This document shows positions 49,128-57,627 of a stretch of 64,000 nt of DNA, piece by piece (the stretch's first letter is position 1; every line of letters starts with the position of its first letter). The position numbers were made by a program, and so were the translations under genes. The notes beneath the pieces are model-generated. The model had not been told where the DNA came from, made no database searches, and was given only the letters and a program-made list of their open reading frames with translations. The DNA comes from Amycolatopsis umgeniensis (GTDB lineage Bacteria; Actinomycetota; Actinomycetes; Mycobacteriales; Pseudonocardiaceae), in assembly GCF_014205155.1 (NCBI RefSeq), contig NZ_JACHMX010000001.1:2976001-3040000 (forward strand). Reading direction: 5' to 3'.

Positions 49128-50651
49128 TCAGAGACGGCGGGAAAGCGGGATCCGCAACGCCGCTTCGGTCCCCACCCGGCGGCCGCCCGATTCCTCGGAC
49201 TCCCCGCGCAGTCCGCGCAGGGAAAGCGAACCGCGCAGTTCGGACTCCACCAGGGTCCGCACGATCTGCAGTCCGAGGCCGTCGCTGCGTTCCAGTGAAA
49301 AACCCGACGGCAGCCCGCGCCCGTTGTCGCGGATGACGACGTCGAGCCAGCGAGCCGACCTTTCCACCACGAGTTCGACCTTTCCGGGCCGTCCGTCGGG
49401 GAAAGCGTGCTCGATGGCGTTCTGGACCAGTTCGGCCAGCACCATCACCAAGGGCGTCGCGATCTCGGCGACGACGACGCCGAACGAACCCTTGCGCGAA
49501 AGCCCGACCTGCGATTCGGCCGTCGCGACCTCGCCGACCATCGGGAGGACGTTGTCGAGCAGCTTGTCGAGGTCGACCCGTTCGTCCACCGAGATGGACA
49601 GCGCCTCGTGCACCATCGCGATCGACGAAACCCGGCGCACGGACTCGCCGAGCGCGAGCCGCGCCTCCTCGCTGGAGGTCCGGCGCGACTGGAGCCGCAA
49701 CAGCGCGGCGACGGTCTGCAGGTTGTTCTTCACCCGGTGGTGGATCTCGCGGATGGTCGCGTCCTTCGAAAGGAGGGCGCGGTCACGACGCTTCACCTCG
49801 GTGACGTCGCGCACCAGCACCAGCGCACCGGCGGGCTGCCCCGCCGGACGCAGCGGCAGCGCACGGAACAGCACGACGGCACCGCGACGGGAATCCGCCT
49901 CCGTCCGGCTGCTGGGCTTGCCGTCGAGCGCCTCGATGATCCGGTGCGACACCTCGGTCGCGTCGAACGGGTCACGGATGAGCGACCTGGTCAGCGGCGC
50001 GAGACGCTGTCCGACGAGATCGGACTCGTGCCCCATCCGGTGATAGGCGGACAACCCGTTCGGGCTGGCGAAGACCACGGTGCCCGTCGGATCGAGGCGG
50101 ATCAGGCCGTCGCCGACGCGCGGGCTGGTGTGCGTGTCCGTCTGGTTCCCCGGGCTGGGGAAGGTGCCGTCGACGATCATCTGGCACAGGTCGCCGGCGC
50201 TGCCGAGATAGGCGATCTCGAGCGGGCTCGGCACCCGCGAGGCCGCCAGGTTGGTCTCGCGGCTGAGGACGGCGATCACCGTGCCGCCGAAAACCACCGG
50301 GATGGCCTCGCGGCGCATCGGCAGGTCGCGGTACCAGTGCGGATCCTCTTCGCGGCAGATCCGCACTTCGCGGCTCGCCTTGGCCAGCTGCGGATGCTCG
50401 TCCACGGTGAACCGGGAGCCGACGACGTCCTCCGGATGGGCCGTCGGCGCCGTCGTCGGGCGCGCGTGGGCGACGCAGACGTAGTCGCCGCCGTCGGGCT
50501 GGAGCTCCTCCGAGACGGCGACCCAGAGCAGGAAGTCGGCGAAGGACAGGTCGGCCAGCAGCTGCCATTCGGCGACCACGGTCTGGAGGTGGTCCGCGGC
50601 TTCACCGGACAGGCCGGTGTTCTCCGCGAGCAGATCGGAAAGGGTGGACAC
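49128..50651 (-). CDS. pdtaS: two-component sensor histidine kinase PdtaS
   Basis: 507 residues. An N-terminal GAF-like domain (STLSDLLAENTGLSG to about 160) and a PAS domain (about 165-290) precede the HisKA_2 domain with EIHHRVKNNLQTVAALLRLQ (His304/305) and an HATPase with ELVQNAIEHAF and IRDNGRGLP. It is soluble and phosphorylates the ANTAR-type RNA-binding response regulator PdtaR, encoded elsewhere. GTG 50651 gives the conserved start. The place next to whiB1 matches Rv3220c. Confidence 0.93.
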   Translation of the reverse strand: MSTLSDLLAENTGLSGEAADHLQTVVAEWQLLADLSFADFLLWVAVSEELQPDGGDYVCVAHARPTTAPTAHPEDVVGSRFTVDEHPQLAKASREVRICREEDPHWYRDLPMRREAIPVVFGGTVIAVLSRETNLAASRVPSPLEIAYLGSAGDLCQMIVDGTFPSPGNQTDTHTSPRVGDGLIRLDPTGTVVFASPNGLSAYHRMGHESDLVGQRLAPLTRSLIRDPFDATEVSHRIIEALDGKPSSRTEADSRRGAVVLFRALPLRPAGQPAGALVLVRDVTEVKRRDRALLSKDATIREIHHRVKNNLQTVAALLRLQSRRTSSEEARLALGESVRRVSSIAMVHEALSISVDERVDLDKLLDNVLPMVGEVATAESQVGLSRKGSFGVVVAEIATPLVMVLAELVQNAIEHAFPDGRPGKVELVVERSARWLDVVIRDNGRGLPSGFSLERSDGLGLQIVRTLVESELRGSLSLRGLRGESEESGGRRVGTEAALRIPLSRRL

Positions 50652-50757
50652 GTCCCCATCCAAGCAGGGTGAGGGCCGCATGACACACTGAACAGGTTGA
50701 CCCTGGCCCAGCGGTGTCGAACCACCCCGCGAGGGCCACTCGGACGAGGAGTGAAAC

Positions 50758-50832
50758 ATGTCGAAGCGCGCCCGCAAGCGTCGCGACCGTAAGAAGAACG
50801 GCGCGAACCACGGCAAGAAGCCCAACTCCTGA
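50758..50832 (+). CDS. ribosomal protein bL37 (24 aa)
   Basis: A 24-codon gene encoding MSKRARKRRDRKKNGANHG followed by KKPNS, 14 of 24 residues Lys or Arg/His. GAGGAG lies 6 bases before the ATG and a strong terminator follows. It closely resembles bL37 found in mycobacterial 50S structures (KRGRKKRDRK.. and NHGKRPN, from memory), located in the same neighbourhood. It lies between divergent pdtaS and convergent rsrA. Commonly missed by gene callers. Confidence 0.88.
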   Translation: MSKRARKRRDRKKNGANHGKKPNS

Positions 50833-50845
50833 TCATCGATCAGAC

Positions 50846-50886
50846 CGCGAAGGCCCCCGCACCGATCCGGTACGGGGGCCTTCGCG
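50846..50886 (+). terminator. terminator of the bL37 gene
   Basis: Arms CGCGAAGGCCCCCG (50846-50859) and CGGGGGCCTTCGCG (50873-50886), perfect over 14 bp, 14 bp after the stop. Confidence 0.85.
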
Positions 50887-50900
50887 TGTCTTGAGCCGGG

Positions 50901-51224
50901 CTATTCGAAGGTCTGCTCGATCTTGACCTCGGTGCGCTCGATCGTGATCGCGCCCTTGGTCTGCACGGTCTGGCGGATCGACGCCCGCAGCCGGGACTTC
51001 AGGTCGTCCGGCGCGTGGTCACCCCCGCACTTCCGGGCGAGGAGCGCCTTGATGTGCTCGTCGATACCGTATTCCTCGAGGCACGGCGGGCAGTCCTCGA
51101 TGTGCTTGCGCAGTGCCGCGTCACGCTCGGCGCTGCACTCCCTGTCGAGGAGCAGGTAGATGTCGGCGAGGGCTTCCTCGCATTTGACCTTGTCGTCCGC
51201 GCCGGAGCAGTAGTCCTCGCTCAT
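50901..51224 (-). CDS. rsrA: zinc-binding anti-sigma factor RsrA/RshA
   Basis: 107 residues. The ZAS signature HIEDCPPC (His-x3-Cys-x2-Cys) coordinates zinc, and an upstream Cys ([17 protein letters not shown]) completes the redox switch. Under thiol oxidation a disulfide forms, zinc is released and SigR is freed. The ATG overlaps the sigR stop (ATGA), giving coupled translation and balanced stoichiometry. Confidence 0.95.
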   Translation of the reverse strand: MSEDYCSGADDKVKCEEALADIYLLLDRECSAERDAALRKHIEDCPPCLEEYGIDEHIKALLARKCGGDHAPDDLKSRLRASIRQTVQTKGAITIERTEVKIEQTFE

Positions 51225-51991
51225 CGCCCCGCCACCTCCTGCTGTTTGCCCGCGCGGATGAAGCCCCGTTCGCGGGCGACGTCGGCGAGCAGGTCACGGA
51301 GCTGGGCGCGGCCGCGGTGCAGCCGGGACATCACGGTGCCGATGGGCGTGTCCATGATCTCGGCGATCTCCTTGTACGCGAAGCCTTCGACATCGGCGAG
51401 GTAGACCGCGAGGCGGAACTCCTCGGGCAGCTTCTGCAGCGCTTCCTTGACGTCGGCGTCGGGCAGGTTGTCCATCGCTTCGACCTCGGCCGAGCGCAGC
51501 CCGCTGGAGGTGTGACTCTCCGCCTTGGCGATCTGCCAGTCGGTGATCTCCTCGGTGGGCTGCTGCACCGGCTGGCGCTGACGCTTGCGATAGCCGTTGA
51601 TGTAGGTGTTCGTGAGGATGCGGTACATCCACGCCTTGAGGTTCGTGCCCGCCTTGAAGGACGCGAAGGCCGCGTACGCCTTCAGGTACGTCTCCTGGAC
51701 GAGGTCCTCGGCATCGGCGGGATTCCGGGTCATCCGCATGGCGGCCGAGTACAGCTGGTCGAGCAAGGGCATCGCGTCCCGCTCGAAGCGCTCGGCCCGC
51801 GCGGCCGCCTCTTCGGCGTCCGTGCCCGTGTCCGGCGCGGGATTCTGCGTGCTCGGCAAACCGTTCCCTTCTCGATCGGCGTCGATGCGCTTGTGCGCAT
51901 GAGACGTCGTCGAGTTTACGCGCGGACGGATCACCTGGCCGCCCGGCGTGCGCGGGATCAGGATTCGGGGAGCTTCGAGTGTGGTGGACAC
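51221..51991 (-). CDS. sigR: ECF sigma factor SigR/SigH, with long and short isoform starts
   Basis: Group ECF12 sigma factor for thiol-oxidative stress. Region 2 starts [20 protein letters not shown], with [17 protein letters not shown]; region 4 contains [23 protein letters not shown] 51991 gives 256 residues and lies 9 bases below a SigR-type promoter. TTG 51859 with AAGGGA upstream gives 212 residues, near the 216 of M. tuberculosis SigH. Two starts recall Streptomyces SigR and its unstable longer form SigR-prime. Followed by rsrA. Confidence 0.94.
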   Translation of the reverse strand: MSTTLEAPRILIPRTPGGQVIRPRVNSTTSHAHKRIDADREGNGLPSTQNPAPDTGTDAEEAAARAERFERDAMPLLDQLYSAAMRMTRNPADAEDLVQETYLKAYAAFASFKAGTNLKAWMYRILTNTYINGYRKRQRQPVQQPTEEITDWQIAKAESHTSSGLRSAEVEAMDNLPDADVKEALQKLPEEFRLAVYLADVEGFAYKEIAEIMDTPIGTVMSRLHRGRAQLRDLLADVARERGFIRAGKQQEVAGR

Positions 51992-52000
51992 GTGCGTTCC

Positions 52001-52026
52001 AACAGCGTTGCCCGGTCGGGCATTCC
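52001..52026 (-). promoter_or_regulatory. sigR: SigR-dependent promoter of sigR
   Basis: On the minus strand GGAAT (52022-52026), exactly 18 bases, then GTT (52001-52003). This is the full SigR/SigH consensus GGAAT-N18-GTT and predicts positive autoregulation, with transcription beginning close to GTG 51991. Confidence 0.87.
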
Positions 52027-52049
52027 CGGGGCCCTCGTAGACTCCGCCC

Positions 52050-52526
52050 ATGGCTGGCAAGGGAACCCCGGCGACGGCACTGCTGGCGAAGCAGAACGTG
52101 CCGCACGTCCTGCACGCCTACGACCACGACCCGAGGGCCGAATCGTACGGCCTCGAGGCCGTCGAGGCGCTGGGGCTCGAGCCCGCGCGGGTGTTCAAGA
52201 CACTGGTCGCCGAGGTCGACGGGAAACTGACCGTCGGCGTGGTCCCGGTCACCGGCCAGCTGGATCTGAAGGCCCTCGCCGCCGCCGCGGGCGGCAAGAA
52301 GGCCAAGATGGCCGACCCCGCGGCCGCGCAGCGCGCGACAGGGTACGTGCTCGGCGGGATCTCGCCGCTCGGGCACCGGAGCCGGATCCCGGTGGTGATC
52401 GACGCCTCGGCGGAGAAGTTCGAGACCGTGCACTGTTCGGCGGGGCGTCGCGGCCTGGAGGTCGAACTCGCTCCCGGTGATCTCGTGCGGCTCACCGGCG
52501 CCGTGGTGGCTCCGATCGCGAGCTGA
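52050..52526 (+). CDS. ybaK: Cys-tRNA(Pro) deacylase, YbaK/EbsC type
   Basis: 158 residues. YbaK fold: [20 protein letters not shown] contains the conserved Lys that binds the tRNA terminus, and [20 protein letters not shown] the GGxSPxG active-site motif. It hydrolyses mischarged Cys-tRNA(Pro). ATG 52050; TAGACT 6 bases upstream suggests a leaderless mRNA divergent from sigR. Confidence 0.92.
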   Translation: MAGKGTPATALLAKQNVPHVLHAYDHDPRAESYGLEAVEALGLEPARVFKTLVAEVDGKLTVGVVPVTGQLDLKALAAAAGGKKAKMADPAAAQRATGYVLGGISPLGHRSRIPVVIDASAEKFETVHCSAGRRGLEVELAPGDLVRLTGAVVAPIAS

Positions 52527-52533
52527 TTTCCCG

Positions 52534-52595
52534 CGTTTCGTCCTCTGGATGCGGTAGTTGCGTGTGCAAGTACCGCATCCAGAGGACGAAATGCG
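52534..52595. repeat. CCTCTGGATGCGG inverted repeat, copy 2
   Basis: Left arm from 52534 (CGTTTCGTCCTCTGGATGCG), right arm from 52571, nearly perfect over 23 bp, again with TTGC near the loop. It directly follows ybaK. Confidence 0.85.
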
Positions 52596-52710
52596 GGAGG
52601 TCCAGCTCACCCTCGTGGGGGAATCGCCTCGATCCCCAGCGGGAAGATCCCCTGCGCCCCCTGCGGAATCGTCATCGGCAAGCGAACGACGATCCCTGGG
52701 GAGCGACGAA

Positions 52711-53274
52711 ATGACCAAGACCGTGCCCGGTGTGCCGAGGTGGGCGAACCTCGCCGCTCACGCGACGCTGCTGGCGACCTTGCCGTCCGGACTGTGGCGG
52801 ATCGCGATGGGCCTCGGCCTGCCGGTCGGGTTCACCGCCCAGGGGCTGACGGAGTTCGGCATCCCCGGCTGGGGAACGGCCTACGTCTTCGGACTGAGCA
52901 TCCTCGCCGAGACGCTCGCGTTCCTCACCCTCGGGCTCGTCCGGCCGTGGGGTGAGGTGTGGCCGCGCTGGATCCCGGGGCTGCGCGGCCGAAGGATCCC
53001 GCCGTTCGTCGCGATCGCCTTGGCCACCGCGGGCGCGATCGCCCTGACCGTGCTGAGCTTCCAGGCACTGTTCGGCTGGAACGAGGCTGGCTCGTCGATG
53101 TCGCCGGGCAGCTGGGAGGACTCGCCGGTCTACGGCGTCGTCATGGCCGCCTGTTACGCGCCGCTGCTGCTCTGGGGTCCGCTGCTGGCCGCGGTCACCG
53201 CGCACTACGCGCGGCGACGGCTCTCAAGCAAGCGGCCGCAGCACACGCTCGAGCCACTCGGCGGCCGCGCGTGA
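52711..53274 (+). CDS. four-helix integral membrane protein, unknown
   Basis: 187 residues with four membrane segments (ATLLATLPSGLWRIAMGLGL, GTAYVFGLSILAETLAFLT, FVAIALATAGAIALTVLSF, VVMAACYAPLLLWGPLLAAV). The pattern resembles small actinobacterial proteins beside transport or regulatory genes; no function known. ATG 52711; the upstream frame crosses the inverted repeat and is rejected. Its 3' end overlaps the convergent hydrolase by 51 bp. Confidence 0.75.
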   Translation: MTKTVPGVPRWANLAAHATLLATLPSGLWRIAMGLGLPVGFTAQGLTEFGIPGWGTAYVFGLSILAETLAFLTLGLVRPWGEVWPRWIPGLRGRRIPPFVAIALATAGAIALTVLSFQALFGWNEAGSSMSPGSWEDSPVYGVVMAACYAPLLLWGPLLAAVTAHYARRRLSSKRPQHTLEPLGGRA

Positions 53275-53832
53275 CACGCCTTCGAGGTCGGCGCTGAGAT
53301 TGTGGTCGCCCTTGAGCACCACGATCTCGTGGTGCGGGCCCGCCTTGGGCAAGCCGAACGGGTCTCGCTCGCCCTGGACGACCAGCGTCGGGACTTCGAC
53401 GGCGTCCAATTCACCCTGCCGGGTCTTCTCCGGCTTCCCCGGCGGGTGCTCGGGGAAGGCCAGGCAGAGCACGGCCACCGCCTGCCCCACGGCGGCGGTC
53501 CGGCAGGCGACGCGGGCGCCGGACGACCGGCCGCCGAACACGATCGGGAGATCGTCGAAACGCTCGGAGATCTCGTCGGCCACGGTGAGCCAGGCGGTGT
53601 CGAGTTGTGTGGCGGGCGCCGGGGCCCGGCGGCCCGCCACCCGGTACGGCTGCTCGACGAGCGCGACGTGGACACCGGCCGCCTGCGCCGCCCGCGTGAC
53701 CGCGACCAGGTCTTTCGCGCCGATCCCACCGCCAGCGCCGTGGCCGAGCATCAGCACGGCGACGCCCTCCTCGGCGCAGTGCAACTCGGCCCGCGCGGGG
53801 CCGTAGGCGGTGTCGATCTCCAGCTTCGTCAT
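53224..53832 (-). CDS. alpha/beta hydrolase (KANL3/Tex30-like)
   Basis: 202 residues: LMLGHGAGGG oxyanion region, nucleophile Ser in FGGRSSGARVA, acid in GERDPFGLP, base in LKGDHNLS. This compact form is typical of bacterial Tex30-like dienelactone-type hydrolases of unknown substrate. Its ATG overlaps the SRAP stop (ATGA), so the two are co-translated, which may link it to the DNA-damage response. Confidence 0.85.
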   Translation of the reverse strand: MTKLEIDTAYGPARAELHCAEEGVAVLMLGHGAGGGIGAKDLVAVTRAAQAAGVHVALVEQPYRVAGRRAPAPATQLDTAWLTVADEISERFDDLPIVFGGRSSGARVACRTAAVGQAVAVLCLAFPEHPPGKPEKTRQGELDAVEVPTLVVQGERDPFGLPKAGPHHEIVVLKGDHNLSADLEGVSRAAAEWLERVLRPLA

Positions 53833-54587
53833 GAGTTCGGCACGTCGAAGAGCGCGCTGTCGGCCGCAGGTTCGACCCTGTCCAACAGCTCCGGTCCGTT
53901 GTTGCGGACGTTGTTGACCAGGCTGGACACCGGCCGCAGCTCGATCGTGTCGACCAGCTCCGCCGAGGGCGGGACGAGCAGCTCGGTGACGTCGGGCAGG
54001 TCGGGGTCGAGCCAGGTGTCCCACTTCTCGCGCGGCATCAGCAGCGGCATGCGGTGGTGGATGTCGGTGAGCCTGCCGACCGAATCCGTGGTGATCACGG
54101 AGAAGGTGATCAGCGGATCGGCGTCCTTGTCGTCCTTCGGCCGCCAGGTCTCCCAGATACCGGCGAAAGCGAGCGATCCGTCGCCTGGGCCGGTCATGAA
54201 GAAGGGCTGCTTCTCCTTGCCGTCGCGCCGCCACTCGTACCAGCCTTCGGCGGGGACGAGGCAGCGCCGTGCGGAGAGCGCCTTCTTGAAGGACGGCTTC
54301 TCCTTGGCTGTCTCGGCGCGGGTGTTGATCATCTTCGAGCCCACGCCTGGGTCCTTCGCCCAGAACGGGACCAGGCCCCAGCGCATCATCCGCAGCGACC
54401 GGACGGCAGGCTCGTCTTCGAGCACCGCGCCGTCGGCGTCACGCGGATGCCGCTGCACGACGGTGGCGACGTCCTTGGTCGGCGCCACGTTGTGATCGGT
54501 CCGGATCCGGCCCTCGGTCAGGTCCACCGCGGCGAATTCGTCGATCAGCGCCGCGGGGTCCTTGGTGGCGGCATAACGCCCGCACAT
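53829..54587 (-). CDS. SOS response-associated peptidase (SRAP/HMCES-YedK)
   Basis: 252 residues. Cys2 (MCGRY), released by Met removal, crosslinks to abasic sites in single-stranded DNA. The other active-site elements are visible: MINTRAETA (Asn), CLVPAEGWYEW (Glu) and DIHHRMPLLM (His). It protects abasic sites at replication forks. The position matches M. tuberculosis Rv3226c. Confidence 0.94.
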   Translation of the reverse strand: MCGRYAATKDPAALIDEFAAVDLTEGRIRTDHNVAPTKDVATVVQRHPRDADGAVLEDEPAVRSLRMMRWGLVPFWAKDPGVGSKMINTRAETAKEKPSFKKALSARRCLVPAEGWYEWRRDGKEKQPFFMTGPGDGSLAFAGIWETWRPKDDKDADPLITFSVITTDSVGRLTDIHHRMPLLMPREKWDTWLDPDLPDVTELLVPPSAELVDTIELRPVSSLVNNVRNNGPELLDRVEPAADSALFDVPNS

Positions 54588-54688
54588 GCGAAAACCTCCC
54601 TAATCGACAGTCATCGTTACACGCCGGCCAGACGATGGCGAGCAGCATGGGATCATTGTTCCGCGGTGTTCGAAGAGCAGGAGGCGGT

Positions 54689-55699
54689 TTGGCTGGCAAG
54701 GACTGGCGCAAGCTGGACGAATCCGATGTGCGGATCCGTCCCGGCAAGGGCACCAGGCCGCGCAGCAAACGTCGTCCCGAGCACGCGGACGCGTCCACGG
54801 CGATGGTCATCGGGAAGGACCGCGGGCGCTGGACCTGCGCGATCGACGCGGATCCGAATCGCGTCGTCACCGCGATGCGCGCTCGCGAGATGGGCCGGGT
54901 CTCGGTGGTCGTCGGTGACACCGTCGGCATCGTCGGCGACGTGAGCGGCAAACCGGACACCCTCGCCCGGATCATCCGGGTGGATGAACGCTCCAGTGTG
55001 CTCCGCCGGACCGCGGACGACACCGATCCCTTCGAACGGGTGGTCGTCGCCAACGCCGAGCAGCTGCTGATCGTGACCGCGCTGGCCGATCCCCAGCCGC
55101 GCACCGGCTTCATCGACCGCTGCCTCGTCGCCTGCTACGCGGGTGGCCTCGAGCCGGTCCTGTGCCTGACGAAGGCCGACCTCGCGAGCCCGGACGAGCT
55201 CCTCGCCGGTTACGCGGGCCTCGACATCCCTGCGGTGGTCACCCGGCACGACGAGTTCCCGGACGAGCTGGTCGGACGGCTCAAGGACCGGGTCACCGCG
55301 CTGGTCGGGCATTCGGGCGTCGGAAAGTCCACTTTGGTCAACCGGCTGGTGCCGGACGCGGGACTGGCGACCGGCGTGGTCAGCGCGGTCGGCAAGGGCA
55401 GGCACACGTCGGTCGCGGCGGTCGCGCTTTCGCTGCCCGGCGGCGGCTGGGTGGTCGACACCCCGGGCATCCGCTCGTTCGGCCTCGCGCACGTGACCGC
55501 CGACGACATCGTGCTCGCGTTCGAGGAATTCGCCGCGGCGGCGGAGGAGTGCCCCTCCGGCTGCGGCCACCTCGGACCGCCCTCGGATCCGGACTGCGCG
55601 CTCGACGACGTGGTCACGGACGGTCACGCAAGCGTGGACCGTTTGGAGTCTTTGCGCCGCCTTTTGGGCTCACGAGCTGGACATGAGGACGATCGGTAA
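54689..55699 (+). CDS. rsgA: ribosome small-subunit GTPase A
   Basis: 336 residues with the circularly permuted order G4-G1-G3: LTKAD, then GHSGVGKSTL, then DTPGIRSFGL. The C-terminal zinc knuckle is ECPSGCGHLGPPSDPDC. It matures the 30S subunit. TTG 54689 is preceded by AGGAGG; ATG 54635 is an alternative that adds 18 residues without family support. In mycobacteria aroA lies between SRAP and rsgA; here it is absent. Confidence 0.92.
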   Translation: MAGKDWRKLDESDVRIRPGKGTRPRSKRRPEHADASTAMVIGKDRGRWTCAIDADPNRVVTAMRAREMGRVSVVVGDTVGIVGDVSGKPDTLARIIRVDERSSVLRRTADDTDPFERVVVANAEQLLIVTALADPQPRTGFIDRCLVACYAGGLEPVLCLTKADLASPDELLAGYAGLDIPAVVTRHDEFPDELVGRLKDRVTALVGHSGVGKSTLVNRLVPDAGLATGVVSAVGKGRHTSVAAVALSLPGGGWVVDTPGIRSFGLAHVTADDIVLAFEEFAAAAEECPSGCGHLGPPSDPDCALDDVVTDGHASVDRLESLRRLLGSRAGHEDDR

Positions 55700-55758
55700 C
55701 TAATTTCGCCGCGCGCGATAACCCGTTCAGATTAGATCAACTTTTCTGAGCGGTCCTC

Positions 55759-56782
55759 TTGAAGTGCGTAATCACGCTCACCGCCGTCACCACGGCCGCC
55801 GTTCTGGCGCTGACCGCCTGCGGTGGCGACAAGCAGTCCGGCGCGGCTGCTCCCGCTCCTTCCGAAGCGAAGAGCTCGCTTTCGTCCCCGCTCGGCGACC
55901 CGATCCAGCTCGCGGCGCTGACCCGCGAGAGCACCAAGAAGAACACGGCGACCGGCCAGGGCCTGTACGACGGCGAGAACAGCAAGTTCTCGATGATCAT
56001 GGACAGCGACGGCAAGCAGATCGACAAGTCGTACGTGAAGATCTCGGCCGACGGCCAGGACCCGATCTCGCAGCTGCTCGGCACGATGATGTCGAAGGCC
56101 ATCAAGGAAAGCGACCCGTCGCGGACCATCGAGCAGATCTCGAAGGCCGGCAAGATCACGAAGTCGGACCAGGTCGAGCTGAATGGCGAGAAGACCAACC
56201 ACTACGTCGTCGAGATCGAGGCCGAGAAGGCCATCGCCCTCATCATGGGCGACATCGGCATCCCCCTGCCCGCCGAAGCTCTGAAGAAGCTCGACGAGAA
56301 GCTCAAGGGCAAGAACGTCACCATCCCCACCGAGCTGTGGCTCAACGCCGACCAGCTGCCGGTGCAGGTCGTCTCGGACCAGACCGCGTTCGTGAAGGCT
56401 GGTCGAGAAAACCGGCCGCCTCATCAGGTCGGAACAGACCCAGCTGAACGGCGTGCCGACGAACCACTACTTCGTGGAATTCGACCTTCGGAAGCAGCTC
56501 GACCTGTTCTTCGGCGACGACCTGCCCGCGGACCGGCGGGCGGAGATCGAGAAGCGGTTCGAAGGCAAGGACCTGCGGGTTCCGGCCGAGCTGTGGGTCA
56601 ACGCCGAGCAGCTTCCGCTGAAGATGATCATGGACATGACCTCGGTCATGAACGGGCTGGGGCCGGCCAAGCAAGGCGAGGCCAAGTCGACCTGCACCTA
56701 CAGCGACTGGGGAAAGGCCGTGGACGTCTCCCCGCCGCCCGACGGCGAAGTCGCCGACTACATCGAACTGATGGGCGGCTAG
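55759..56782 (+). pseudogene. decaying lipoprotein gene: two family segments joined out of frame
   Basis: From a TTG with no clear ribosome site, the frame encodes a lipoprotein signal (VLALTAC, Cys21) and a domain like the genes at 56875 and 57628 through LWLNADQLPVQVV. At about 56400 the homology jumps to the +1 frame (LVEKTGRLIRSEQTQLNGV, ending YSDWGKAVDVSPPP at 56782), while the original frame runs on as Arg-rich nonsense to 56832. Compared with its paralogues the first part also lacks two internal segments of about 20 residues. Deletion-fusion of tandem copies or a single-base error are the alternatives. Confidence 0.7.
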
Positions 56783-56874
56783 ACCGGTTCACGCGCTCCC
56801 AGACAAACCGACGGTGGAAATTCACGCGATAGGCGCTACGGTAGTGGTACAGACCATTCACCCGAGGGAGTCCT

Positions 56875-57555
56875 ATGCGTGCCACCGGATTCGCCGCCGT
56901 CTGTACCGCTCTCCTGCTGTTGGGCGGCTGTTCCGGAGAAGAGAAACCGGCGGCACCACCGGTCAAGGACGCCGCGCAGCTGGCCTCGGTCGCGGCCGCG
57001 AGCACGCAGAAGGCCCGCTCGTCGAAGATCGCGCTGGAGACCACCGCCGACGACGGCCGCAAGGTCGTGGTGACCAGCTCCGGGCTCTACGAAGGCGCGA
57101 ACAGCAAGTTCTCCATGGTCGCCGAGGTCGCGGGTGAGAAACGGGACCTGATCTTCGCCGACGGCGCGCTCTTCTACCACCTGTCCGACGCGCAGGTGCG
57201 AGAGCTCAAGACCGACAAGGAATGGGTCAAGATCACCGCCGGCGGCAAGGACGCGCTCTCCGCGGCCAACGGCGCGCTGATGACGAACGTCGTCGAGACG
57301 ATGGACCCCACGCGCACGCTCGACCGGATCTCGAAATCCGGCAAGGTCACCAAAACCGAGCAGGCCGACGTCAACGGCACGGCCGCCACGCGTTACGTCC
57401 TCGACCTCGGCGGTGCCCCCGCCGAAGTGTGGCTGGACGCCGAGCAGCGCCCGGTGCAGGTCACGCTCGGCAAGGCCACGGTCAAATACGACAGCTGGGC
57501 GTCCGACGTGGTGATCATCGCGCCGCCGCCCGAGGCGATCGGCGACAGCCGCTGA
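56875..57555 (+). CDS. lipoprotein, LppX/LprG-like family (paralogue 2)
   Basis: 226 residues. Lipobox LLGGC, Cys19. The mature part has STQKARSSKIALETT, then a beta-rich body GLYEGANSKFSMV, LDRISKSGKVTKTEQADVNG and the end YDSWASDVVIIAPPPEAIG. The pattern resembles the LppX/LprA/F/G fold, which carries lipids across the periplasm; the assignment is by pattern only. Middle member of a three-gene tandem family. Confidence 0.75.
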   Translation: MRATGFAAVCTALLLLGGCSGEEKPAAPPVKDAAQLASVAAASTQKARSSKIALETTADDGRKVVVTSSGLYEGANSKFSMVAEVAGEKRDLIFADGALFYHLSDAQVRELKTDKEWVKITAGGKDALSAANGALMTNVVETMDPTRTLDRISKSGKVTKTEQADVNGTAATRYVLDLGGAPAEVWLDAEQRPVQVTLGKATVKYDSWASDVVIIAPPPEAIGDSR

Positions 57556-57627
57556 GCCGTTCCCCCGATCGGGGCGAGGTCCCCGGTTGTGTTTCGCTTG
57601 AGTGCCCGACCTCGAAAGCAGGCCCTC

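Noticed and set aside
48943..50043. A 366-codon plus-strand frame across pdtaS
   Set aside because: Ser/Arg-rich antisense shadow; pdtaS on the minus strand has all kinase motifs.
56390..56410. Programmed ribosomal frameshifting in the lipoprotein gene
   Set aside because: No slippery heptamer or stimulatory structure is evident at the junction; mutation or sequencing error is simpler.
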